From positions 11,037,001-11,101,000 of the forward strand of contig CATNEN010000007.1 of the NCBI GenBank assembly GCA_950097015.1: a stretch of 64,000 nt of DNA. Direction: 5' to 3'. Source of the stretch: Macrostomum hystrix. Lineage: Eukaryota; Platyhelminthes; Macrostomidae. The notes under the pieces were generated by a model that was not told the DNA's origin, made no database searches, and saw nothing but the letters and a program-made list of their open reading frames with translations. Shown here piece after piece: positions 43,315 through 54,900 of the stretch. Every line of letters begins with the position of its first letter. Position 1 is the first letter of the stretch. The translations under genes and the position numbers were made by a program.

Positions 43315-43929
43315 TGATCAGGGACAATTAGGGTCGTAAATTGCTGGTGATAGAGCTGACTGACGAGGACAGTTCACAGACATGGACAGATCTCGAGATA
43401 GACGGAGAGAGGACTGGGGGAAAGGGATTGTGGTCATTTGAGGATTTGGAGCAGGGTGGTTCTGGCCATTTGAGGATTTGGGGAAGGGGATTGTGGCCAG
43501 TGTGACTTTACGCACTAACTTTTTATATTTCGTGAGATGTGAGATGGCCAGTGTGACTTTAAGCAACAACTTTTTGTATTTCGTGAGTTGAGAGGTGATT
43601 GTGGTCAGTGTGACTTTTTGCACCTACTATATTTGCATTTTGTGAGATGTGTCGAGTCGATGATGATGAATGTTCGTAGAATACAAAGTGTTCTTGCCGG
43701 TTTAAGCCCCTGCTTTGGGTGTACGTGCAGCATAACTACACGCAGCTTCAGCTGTGCCATTTGGAAACAAAAAATGTTACTGGAAACCAGTCATGAATAT
43801 TTCTTTGTAAAGCTTCTTTTGATTTAAAACATTTCAACACAAATCTCGTTGGATTTCGCGTCTGCATTTAAAAGGGCTCGCCATGAATTAAAGTCAGCGT
43901 GACTTTCATCAGTGTACTAAGTAGTTACT

Positions 43930-44275
43930 TCCGCTTTCCATCCGGTCCATCCGGATTTTCTCCCGGATTTTCGTCCGGAACACGTGAATCTCTCTTTGCC
44001 CGGTTTTCGTCCGCTTTTTGATCCGGGTAGTCATCCGGTTTACGCGTCTGACGCAGTCGTCCGGTTTTGTCCGGAAAATAACCCGCCATGTGGTCCGGTT
44101 AATTCCGGACAATTTTTCGTATGACAGTCCGGATTTCAACCGGAGCAATCGGCTTTTTCCAGACATTTTGGTCCGTTTTTAAACTTTGGTCCGGCTTTTT
44201 CCGGACGAATCAAATGGGAAAAATACATTATAACCCCGGATGACACCCGGACGTGAATACGGACAAACTGCCGGA
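43930..44275. repeat. Degenerate ~12-bp repeat, CCGG-rich
   Basis: About 18 CCGG sites in under 350 bp, in contexts such as TTTTCGTCCGGA. Most intervals are near 10-12 or 23-26 bases, multiples of about 12, so this looks like an old 12-bp tandem array that has decayed. Confidence 0.55.
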
Positions 44276-44671
44276 CAACTTATCCAGGCGGGTTCACTTG
44301 TTAGTTTTCCTGCTTTGAGTCCACTAAGTACGTTCGGCAATCAAAAAGTTAAGTTATGCAAAATTATAAAATACAATTTTAGAGGACCAAGAAAACTATG
44401 AAAGTTTTTGGGTCCAGGCAAACCGGATCCTGGCGTCCGAGTTATGCAACTATGTGACGTCCACGAGATGGCTCACCCGTTAGCGAACACTAAACTAACT
44501 TTCTGTCCTGCTTCGTGCTTGAGCAATAGACAGTGTTTTACTTAGGCAATTCAGTGGCCCGTCAATTCAATTAAGCTAAACTCAGGTCTAGCTTAACACA
44601 AAAACACTTGTATGTTCGTCTGTGCTCTAGTCTATCTGTTCTGTCTGTCTGCTGTCTATCTGTCTTATTTT

Positions 44672-45835
44672 TTATCTGTGCTGTCTGCATGTCTGCGCAT
44701 AAGCCCAAAGAAAGTGCCGCACCAGATTCTCCATAATGACGAAACGGGGCGAACAGCTGCTAGCTAGGCCGGTGCGGGTGATTGTCTGAACCAGCTGCTC
44801 GGAGTTTAACAGGCCGCTGGGCACAACTAGCTCCGCTAGCTGGAGCCGAGACATGTTGCCGAACCGGATGCAGGCAAGAAGCTCGCGAGCGCTGCCCGAT
44901 GCCTAGGGTGAGAGGCGAACATGTTAAAGATGGAGTAGGAGATACCGACATTACGGATGAGTCTGAGAATAGCCTAGAGACGATTCTGAGAATAGCCAAG
45001 AGACGAGTGTGAGAATAGCCCAGAGACGATTCTGAGAATAGCCTAGAGACGAGTAAGAGTATAGCTTTGAGACGAGTTTGAGAATAGCCAGTAGGAACGC
45101 TCACCTCCAGTGCCTGAAGCCGGGCCGATGCGGTGCCCGGCTGCCCCAGGCTGCGCCGCTCGCACTCCGCGTCCAACCAGTTGAGCAGGCAGGTGAAAGC
45201 CTCAGTCTCAGAGCACGGCAGGGTGGACTGACAAAGGCGGGTTTAGATTATCAGTATTTCTGATAAGGTAGTTCAAAACTCAGTCTGATTAAAAGTCAGA
45301 CGGAAGAGGTTGCAGTCACCTGAGACAGCACCTCGATGACCACCTCGACCTGGCAGTCCTGCAGGCGCGGCATCACTAGATCCCAGTGTTGGCAGGCGAA
45401 GGCCGAGCAAACCGTGACAACAGAGTGCACATCCAGGAACAGGCATTGCTCCATGATGTCCAAGACATTGTCAGCTGACAGCGAGTTGGTGAGGAAGTTG
45501 CAGCAGGCGCTGGCCAGATCCGTTATCATGTACTTCTTAGCAGCGTACAGCGTGGCGAACACACTGGTCTCGTTGATGCCTGACACGGAGTCGGTGTAGG
45601 CAAAGTCAAGCAGGTTCTGAAAGGCCTCTGGGTCAATGTCCGAGATCTGGAAGGTGTCCTGACAGGTGGAAAGGTCGCTGCTGAACATGGCACTGAAGAC
45701 GGGACTGGCGGAGGCCAGAATGACACGGTGGGCGGCGAAGTCTTGCTGCTTGTCGGACACCTGGAAATGGACGTCTGCAAACTGGCCCTCGCGCAGGCTG
45801 TTGCGCAGGCGCTGCGCCAACTTAATGTTGGACAT
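44672..45835 (-). CDS. BTB-BACK domain protein, BTBD2/3/6-like (3 exons)
   Basis: Exons 45835-45320, 45227-45105 and 44902-44672 join in phase 0; 289 codons including the stop. Exon 1 is the BTB domain (FADVHFQVSDKQQDFAAHRV, VFSAMFSSDL, LLDFAYTDSV, YAAKKYMITDLASACCNFL). Exon 2 (SETEAFTCLLNWLDAECERR) and exon 3 (LLACIRFGNMSRLQLAELVV, then SGLLNSEQLVQTI) give the BACK domain. BTBD-type proteins are usually substrate adaptors for Cullin-3 ubiquitin ligases and carry a C-terminal PHR domain. Here exon 3 runs into a GACA-type microsatellite and stops at TAA 44672, so as read the protein lacks PHR. A weak phase-0 donor, CTG|GTGCGG at 44722, could instead splice to the PHR exon at 41965. Start ATG 45835 has CTGCAG nine bases upstream. 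Confidence 0.8.
44957..45092 (+). repeat. 23-bp minisatellite in a BTB gene intron
   Basis: About six diverged copies of TGAGAATAGCCTAGAGACGA plus three bases, within the 200-bp second intron. Confidence 0.85.
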
Positions 45836-46044
45836 TGCAAAGACTGCAGCTGTTCTGGAATCAATTGATTGTGATCTTGGCAGGGTTGTGCTCTGTTTGC
45901 TTGTGTACGCTTGTGCCCAGCACTGATTTGTAGGATAGGTGCTTGCAACGTGCGGCTGCACCGGGGCGGTTTTTTCGTGACTCCAATCTCGCTGGTCTTA
46001 CATAACCATCACAAACTAAAACTTGAATTGTTATTACTTCTCCA

Positions 46045-46990
46045 TTCTCTCCTGGTTGCTGGCCCAGTACGGGGTTCCAGCGGCGCTGATCACTGTTGGC
46101 ACTGAACTCTACATGGACACGCGTGCCTTCGTCCAGACTACTGACGGGCCAACGGCCGAATTCGGCACCTTCTCAGGAGTTCTTCATGGTGATACCTTGG
46201 CCCCTTTTCTTTTCATCTTGTTCGTTGACTAGATACTGCGACGCGCGCTAGATGATGGCTATATCATGACCACACGTCGTGGTCCGCGCCACCCTTCCGT
46301 CACACTTGGTGCACTTGCCTTCGCTGACGACATCGCTCTCACCTGCAAGGACCCGTGTGCTGCCCAACACACCGTCACCAGACTTCGCGAAGAAGCCGCC
46401 CGAGTTGGCCTCGTGGTCAATGCCCGCAAAACCGAGGTTCTTCACGTGGGAACCGAAAACAGCACATCGCTGACTCTCCCGAGTAGAGAGCAAATCATGA
46501 CCTGCGACGACTGTCTCGACCTCGGTTCCCTCGTCATGACACCTGAGACCATCATCGCCGATCGAAGGACGCAAGCATGGCAAGCTGCCATCAAGCTGCG
46601 CCCGATTTTCTCCTCTGCTGCCCCCGACAAAATAAAGTTAAAGATTTTTCATGCTGCATGCCGTCGAAACCATCCTGCTCTACGGCCTGGAGGCGGTCCA
46701 CGTGACTCAATCGAGGGAAAGAAGTATCGACGCCTCATTCTTTGCTATGCTATCGGCGTCCGCTACCCAGAAACTATCTCCAACCGTGACCTGGTGAGAC
46801 GGACGGGCGCTCTTCCGGTCAGCACGATTCTCCGTCGCAGGCGTCAAACCCTCGCTGGTCACGTCCTCACTTCAACCTCGGAGAAGTAAACCCACTTGCC
46901 ATGGCTGTGCTGCACCAGCCCACTGATCCGTAGAGGCGCGGTCGTGGACAAACTTTCATTCAACTTAAAAGTCTGAACTCTGACCTTGAA
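46045..46990 (+). pseudogene. Non-LTR retrotransposon (LINE) reverse transcriptase fragment
   Basis: The fragment begins inside the RT domain: GVPAALITVGTELYMDTRAF, then FSGVLHGDTLAPFLFILFVD, an in-frame TAG at 46230, then the catalytic LGALAFADDIALTC in the same frame. Downstream are EEAARVGLVVNARKTEVLHV and a C-terminal part with TISNRDLVRRTGALPVSTIL. Near 46655-46715 the frame shifts (the LLYGLEAVH block is in another frame). The end decays after 46890. It is 5'-truncated and inactive. The 3' flank (47040-47280) is strikingly pyrimidine-rich. It lies head-to-head with the BTB gene, about 200 bp from its start codon. Confidence 0.85.
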
Positions 46991-49900
46991 GCCATTGTCC
47001 TGACCGCTTTGCCTTCCAATTATTGGTCACCAGTGTCTCTTTATTTTTTTTCTCTCTGTTTGTTTATACTCGCGCGCCCTCTTATTTCCTTACCTATTGC
47101 ACTTTCTCCTCTCTTCTCCCTCTATCTGATCAACTACTTAGCTAACCTTCACTTCTCTCCCCTCCCCTTGTCTCTGATTGGCTAGCCTCTCTTTCCTCAC
47201 CCCTTTTCAGCTCTTACCAACTAGCTTGTCTTCTCTCATTTTACCCTTCAGTCTGCTCCATATCTCTTAGTCAAACTATGTAAGGCTTACTTACCCATCT
47301 TACCAAACATTACCCAAATTTTAGAAACCATAAGTCTTAACCTAAAACTTTAGGCTGTCAACATGAAATTAAACTATTTAAACAAAAATAGTTCTATTCA
47401 GTCAATCAAAATCTAGTCAGGCAAAATCAATCACTGCAATTCCTATTTTCTTTGGACTGAATCACAAAATCTAGTCACACAATATCAGAACCAGCTTGGC
47501 CAACCTTAATTCTTGCCTACTAGAGATTAAAGAAAACTGTTTGTAAACATTTTTAATAATTCAATTCTATTTGACCCAAGATAAAAAAATGTATAACTAT
47601 ACAGCTATATCAATTTGTCATTTATCGTTACAGAGCTTTTTGACAATATATGCATATGATTCAAACTTTTGCTTCCAGAATTAAGTTCCCATATCTTGAT
47701 TTTTACCCACTCAGACAGTTCACAAATCTTATACACCTCACACTAAAGTTCTATATTAACTTAAAGCCCACAAGATTCCAAGGCTGCCTGCTGCATAGGC
47801 CTCCACCTATCTAAAATATACCATACTTGATCTTTCCAACAATGGGCTAGATTTTCATGCCTATTAAAGTATGCTTAAACCTTTAGTGCTAGTTATAAAA
47901 GTTAGAGACTTAGTAATAGGTTATAAAAATGATATTCTGCATTTGACTATATAGATAATAAAAATTAACCAAGATAAAAATGAAAATGATGGATATAAAT
48001 ATGAATAGGTCCATAAAGCAACAAAGCACAGATATTCAATTGAAGAAAAGTCAGTGAACTCCTCTTAAACAGAGGATAAAATGGGTGAAGTAATTCACTT
48101 TAATTAATGACTGTTCATACACCCATGACCCACAAAAGTTTTGGCAAAGCTTCTACCCATTCAAGTATATCATGTAGGCCTAATAGACAAAAATAGTTTT
48201 TTTCTGGTATTAAATATCTTGGACCATGTCTTGTGTCATTGTCTACAAAGAGACATCAAACTGACTGACATATCTCCAATGATATATCAAATTGATGTCA
48301 TTTAGGGAATTTAACAATTTTTGCCTATTTATTCATGCATTGTTAATTAGACCTTGGGCCAGCTATTCTCTGGTAATAGATATCAAAGGCTTTAATAGTT
48401 TCCCTATTATCTTGTGGTAGTAGCTTAATTATCCTCTATAGTTGGGTGATACTACAGAATACATAGTATACATATACCCATTCCAACTACAATTAAACAT
48501 GAAGTGGACATTTTTAACTTCTAACATGGTACTAACACTGCTGTGCTAATCTGCCAAATCGGCTGGCAACCTTAGCTAGGTGCAAGCGTAGGAGGCAGAG
48601 AGTGTGCAGCCATTTTGTCATTACCCACTTGGTGCAGCGTTACCATGTGCTAATGAGCTACCACTAATGAGCAACACAGTGGAACCACAGGTTATATGAT
48701 CCAATCACCGCCTACTCTACTGTGACCTGCAGCTTTCTAACCTGCTTAAAAGGACACTGATGCACCCCACAAAGTAGATATATTTGTGCCCTGCAGGATC
48801 TGGTTAGGCGCAGCATCTTTGCTTATGCTTTTGCAGTGGCCCTGGGGTCTACACAGGTGGCAGACTACAATTCAAAGGAAATGCTATATCTTCCTGCTGC
48901 CAAGAATCTGCCACTGAAGGAGCCTGCATCACAGTAGCTACTAGTTTAGGCAAGCAAACCTAAGGGCAGTGAGGCCTGGTATACAGTTGAAGGACTATGA
49001 TACACCAGGTGCCCGATTTCCAACACTGAGAAGGCACTGGCCGACATCTATGAGAAGTGGCAGCAGGCTGCTGTGGACAATGCCAATTGCGCAGTTGCAT
49101 CAGTGGGTCTTGATTGGCAAAACCAAGTCATCTCACCAGACATTAATGCCAGCTGGTCATAAGAAGAAGGTGGCCCTAAACCTGGCTGGTGACTGCAGAG
49201 GAGTGCAGAAATATGCTGCGCAGTTTCTTCACCACCATTGTCAATGCACCATTGTTGTCACTGCCTGTTGACTTATCACTTCCCCTAGGGTAGCAAAGGA
49301 GGAGGATTTTGACATCTGTCCTTCCACTTGCAGCTTTTCCAAGTGGTTGTTGAGACTATGCTGCACTATAATGCAAAGACCTAGACTCAAAGCTCAAGGT
49401 GCAGCTCAATGCAACACATGTAGCTCTACTTCATACTAGGGCCTACATTGGGCACCCACCATGACTCAGGAAGCAAGACAACCAACTCCATGTATAAGCA
49501 AGTGACTGATGTAGTCTCCTGACCTGCTGAGACAGTGGCACCAGTAGCTGGCTGGGCATATGATCAGGGCTAAAGCCTATTGCCCTGAGATGCTATAGCC
49601 TATAGGATGTGCTTCTATGGACTCTGCAGGGACTGCATAGGCGCAGACAGGGATGATTGGCCCATTACATTGACCTGCTCTTCTCCAACGCATGCACACT
49701 GAGCCAGGCTGACAGAGTGAAACATGTCCACAAACCCTTAATTGCTTGTTTTGATGCTTCCCCCCTTTTTAGGCCACTGTGTGGCTGTCAGGTTGAGTTT
49801 TATTATTATTTATTATATGGCACTTATTGCACGATCTATTCTCATAGGAAATTCTTGGTCTTAAAGTTTACTAAGAATTAAGTAGCTTGCAAACTATACC

Positions 49901-51914
49901 TATAGGTCATACTCAGGACCATGCTGAGGGTCAGCATGAGGGTCTGGTTGTAAAACTAGAAACCAGAACCAGAAAGAACTGACTGGTAAGAAAATGCATA
50001 GAATCCAGTTAAAGATGCAGAATAACAGGCAGTTTAAGATGCAGAATAATATGCAGAGAAAGTCACATAAATTTACCAAATTGACTAAAAAACACAACAT
50101 TTATCCAGTGCCCAATGGGTCCAGTTATACTTTGTTAGGCCTATCTTAGTGCTTCAATTGTTCAAAGATTGAGTATATGTAAATATATGTCAATACTAGG
50201 CCTAGCATAAGTGACCAGACTAAAGATTGAAGGCAAGATATAGTTAATTATTAAAATAAGCAATATTACTAAAATTATCTCTCAAACTATGACATAGGAC
50301 CACTGGACCAGTAGTAGGCGAGGCATGGCCTATGTAGATGTAGGAAGGGCCTAGCAGTCTTAGAAGCCTTATTAGCTGAGACTGATAATGTAGACTAAGC
50401 AAAAGTAAATCCAATGAAGGCCCAACTGAGAATTTACCATTTAGTAATGATTTAATAGCTAGTCCATTGATATTGATTAACAGTCTATATTGCCTAGCTA
50501 CTCCAGTGCTCTTGACAGTAACCGACGTTCATAGAAACATCGGAAAAATAACAAGTAAAACAAATATATAATAGTTAATAAAAAGCATAAAGCTTCTTGC
50601 ACTTTCTTCTTTCTCACAGTTATAAAAAGTCTTTCAAAAAATGTAAAAATATTTAGTTTTTTCGTTATGCAAAGTTTTTGTCATAATATTCGCATATTTT
50701 CGAATTAAAAGAAACTTTTACTTTAAAATTTATTTAATATTGAAAGTTAAAATTTTTCGTTTAGTTTATTCTGATGAATTTATTTGTAACTATTAAATGT
50801 ATAAAACTATAATTTTCTAAACTGACTACTTGTATGCGACAAATATTACTACTTCAGTTTATATTGATTTGTATGCATGCAATATATAATTATTTAAATA
50901 AGCAATATTACTAAGATTATCTCTCAAACTAAGGCTCCCAAGCCACAGCATCTTTGTATTGATATGATTTATGTAAAAATATTGTTTATTTGTATATAAT
51001 CTTTATATTCAGGTTATGATTAGTATGCATTAGTTGCATCAAGGATCTGAAAAATAATACCTCAAACATTTTGTCCTGATTTTTATACCTATAATTCTGC
51101 AAACACCCATTGACTTAAAAGACTATTTTTTACTATTGCTTTTGTCTCACTGCCTTTTTGTGACCAATTTCAGTGTTAAACTTGATGCTGTGCCACATAG
51201 GCCCCAAAGGCAAACAATTTAATCAACTATGACAAATAGTTACAAAGTCCTTCAACTCCTTCCCTATTTGAACATTACTAGTCAGTGTCAGTTCTTTTGG
51301 GCCAGAAAATATTTGCAGAAACCATTATTTTATGGATTTTTTGCTGGTTGCAGCCTGGGCCTTGGCCTTCGAAATATTTTTTATCAGTGTAACTTTATCT
51401 TCATGCTCATTGTTTGAAATCAGCTGCTTTTTGCTTAAAATATTATATTTTATTTTTACAAGAAACCTGAACAAAATGTAAAAGTAGCAAGAGCTATGTT
51501 AAAAGTTAATAGAATTTTGGAACACCCTTATAGACTATATATATAACAAAACCAGTAATAGTTTTTTGGAAATTTCATTTAATTAATATAATCATCTTGA
51601 ATATATACATACAGACTGCAGTAATTTTCTGGTTCAGGTCAATAGCTTTATAGCTTGATCTTGTGACCATAACTAGAATTGTAAAAGTCAATTATATAAC
51701 TTAAGCCTAAAATTCCTAAAAATAATATCATTTCTATGAGAACAAATATTTGTAAAAAGAAAACAAGTGCTAGAGAAAGGCTATGCCTCTTTAGCAATGC
51801 ATGGTTCCTGTAAACATGAAAAAGTTATGCACATGCTTAGCTAAAAGTTTCCATTGCCCTTACATTTAATTCTCAAATAATTTTTTTAAATTCATGCACT
51901 TTGTATTTCAGCCT
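46991..51914. other. Long AT-rich intergenic region
   Basis: Almost 5 kb without a supportable gene. 47040-47280 is CT-rich, probably LINE tail. A GC-richer island at about 48760-49760 contains only short, stop-interrupted frames (for example ADIYEKWQQAAVDNANCAV on the + strand) and may be a decayed element. The rest is low-complexity AT-rich DNA. Confidence 0.45.
51902..51911 (+). promoter_or_regulatory. Acceptor-like site before the GEF start codon
   Basis: TGTATTTCAG ends three bases before ATG 51915, the same arrangement as at the CUB/LDLa gene. It is consistent with trans-splicing or a 5'UTR intron. Confidence 0.45.
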
Positions 51915-54900
51915 ATGATGGCATCACAGCTTGTTGTTCAGACTAAGTTCTGTCAGGCTTCAGATGACATCAACTTAGTAAGCTGTTTTTGTCTTGTCTG
52001 AAATCTGAACTCAATCTAAACTGAATGAATAGAAACAATTTTGACTTCCCACTCAGTCTCAACCAATCAAGTCCCTTTCAACTTGAGTGGCCACACCCAC
52101 TGGTCCAACCAAATGCAAGTCTCTAACATTTGCTCAATCGCAGGTGATCCGGCGCATTCACGAGAAGTGCCGCGCCGTGCTGGCCACAATTGCCTATCTG
52201 CGCCGGATCTTCCTTCGCAAGGAAGCGCTCTCGCAGCTGGAGGCGCTGCAGTTTCTGCTGCTTGGCCAGCACCAGGAAATCATTCACGCCGTGAATGCAG
52301 TCTGCCACGAACTGCTGCAGAAGTGAGGCCTTCTCTGGAATTAGTCTATGAGAAAAGCAGATCAGTAGTAATCATTTTCAGTTGTAAATATCGAATATTC
52401 ATGCGACTTAATAAAGTTGGACAATCGATCGCGCCCGCAGGCAGCGGCAGGAGTTTAGCAGTCTGCTGTCGGCAGCCAACGGCACACTGGCCGTGCTGTG
52501 CTGCTGGTTGGACAAGGCCCTGATGTCATCAGATGCATTCAATCACATTGCTGGTAATGGACTGATTAGCGGCTACCAGGCCAAAATTGAGGTGAGCGAC
52601 GGCCCGCAGTTTTTACTGCTCACCCAGCAGAGAAATTAATTGTGCTGCCGAAGGCTGGGTACAGAAGCAACAATAATCTAAGGTTACCGTAGTAACAGCC
52701 CCTGAACTGTGTCGGGGGAAGTGACAGGCTACTGAACTGTGTCGGGGGAAGTGACAGGCTACCGAACTGTGTCGGGGGAAGTGACAGGCTACCGAACTGT
52801 GTCGGGGGAAGTGACAGGCTACCGAACTGTGTCGGGGGAAGTGACAGGCTACCGAACTGTGTCGGGGGAAGTGACAGGCTACCGAACTGTGTCGGGGGAA
52901 GTTACAGGCTACTGAACTGTGTCGGGGGAAGTGACAGGCTACTGAACTGTGTCGGGGGAAGTGACAGGCTACCGAACTGTGTCGGGGGAAGTGACAGGCT
53001 ACTGAACTGTGTCGGGGGAAGTGACAGGCTACTGAACTGTGTCGGGGGAAGTGACAGGCTACCGAACTGTGTCGGGGGAAGTGACAGGCTACCGAACTGT
53101 GTCGGGGGAAGTGACAGGCTACTGAACTGTGTCGGGGGAAGTGACAGGCTACCGAACTGTGTCGGGGGAAGTGACAGGCTACTGAACTGTGTCGTGGGAA
53201 GTGACAGGCTAACGAACTGTGTCGGGGGAAGTGACAGGCTACTGAACTGTGTCGGGGGAAGTGACAGGCTACCGAACTGTGTCGGGGGAAATGACAGGCT
53301 ACCGAACTGTGTCGGGGGAAGTGACAGGCTACCGAACTGTGTCGGGGGAAGTGACAGGCTACTGAACTGTGTCGGGGGAAGTGACAGGCTACCGAACTGT
53401 GTCGGGGGAAGTGACAGGCTACTGAACTGTGTCGGGGGAAGTGACAGGCTACCGAACTGTGTCGGGGGAAGTGACAGGCTACTGAACTGTGTCGTGGGAA
53501 GTGACAGGCTAACGAACTGTGTCGGGGGAAGTGACAGGCTACTGAACTGTGTCGGTGGAAGTGACAGGCTACCGAACTGTGTCGGGGGAAATGACTGGCT
53601 ACCGAACTGTGTCGGGGGAAGTGACAGGCTACTGAACTGTGTCGGGGGAAGTGACAGGCTACCGAACTGTGTCGGGGGAAGTGACAGGCTACTGAACTGT
53701 GTCGTGGGAAGTGACAGGCTACCGAACTGTGTCGGGGGAAATGACAGGCTACCGAACTGTGTCGGGGGAAGTGACAGGCTACCGAACTGTGTCGGGGGAA
53801 GTGACAGGCTACTGAACTGTGTCGGGGGAAGTGACAGGCTACCGAACTGTGTCGGGGGAAGTGACAGGCTACTGAACTGTGTCGTGGGAAGTGACAGGCT
53901 ACCGAACTGTGTCGGGGGAAGTGACAGGCTACTGAACTGTGTCGTGGGAAGTGACAGGCTACTGAACTGTGTCAGGGGGTAGTGAAAGGCTACCGAACTG
54001 TGTCGGGGGAAGTGACAGGCTACCGAACTGTGTCGGGGGAAGTGACAGGCTACCGAACTGTGTCGGGGGAAGTGACAGGCTACTGAACTGTGTCGTGGGA
54101 AGTGACAGGCTACTGAACTGTGTCGGGGGAAGTGACAGGCTACTGAACTGTGTCGGGGGAAGTGACAGGCTACTGAACTGTGTCGGGGGAAGTGACAGGC
54201 TACCGAACTGTGTCGGGGGAAGTGACAGGCTACCGAACTGTGTCGGGGGAAGTGACAGGCTACTGAACTGTGTCGTGGGAAGTGACAGGCTACTGAACTG
54301 TGTCGTGGGAAGTGACAGGCTACCGAACTGTGTCGGGGGAAGTGACAGGCTACTTACTGAACTGTGTCGTGGGAAGTGACAGGCTACTGAACTGTGTCAG
54401 GGGGTAGTGACAGGCTTTGACTGGGAGGCTATCGAGTCAGCAGTTTTTCAAGGCTGAAAAGCATTTCCATTTTAGGCGCAGAATTTGTTTAAACTAATTT
54501 TCATATCGCGCCGAACTTCCACGGTGAGGGAATCGGCCCCGCCTCCGCTCTCGAGGCACGCGTGCAAAGGCCTGAGTGGCTGGGTCCAGGTGTCCTCCTC
54601 CCTGGGAAAGGCCGGGCAGCACTGCACTCACACTTGAAGCCAGTGACGCATTCTAGCCCGTGTCCATTGCATTGTTTTAAGACCTCTTGGCTCGACCTCC
54701 TACACCCATTGGCTGGGGGTGGTGCTTCTCGAACTGTACGCGCCCAGCCCTCCTCCGCTCGGCCTGTGGCTGGCAGAGCTGTCAGTGTTTGTGCAACCCC
54801 CCCTGGAATGCAGCTGCGGCCCAACAGATTTTAAGCAATTTGCGGCAAAGCCTGTTTGCCAGCCCTCAAGACACCGCATGCCAATCACTGCGTCTCCGAG

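Noticed and set aside
53194-54379. Repeat protein SDRLPNCVGG on the + strand
   Set aside because: The 30-bp unit is divisible by three, so stop-free frames are automatic. The array lies within GEF intron 3.
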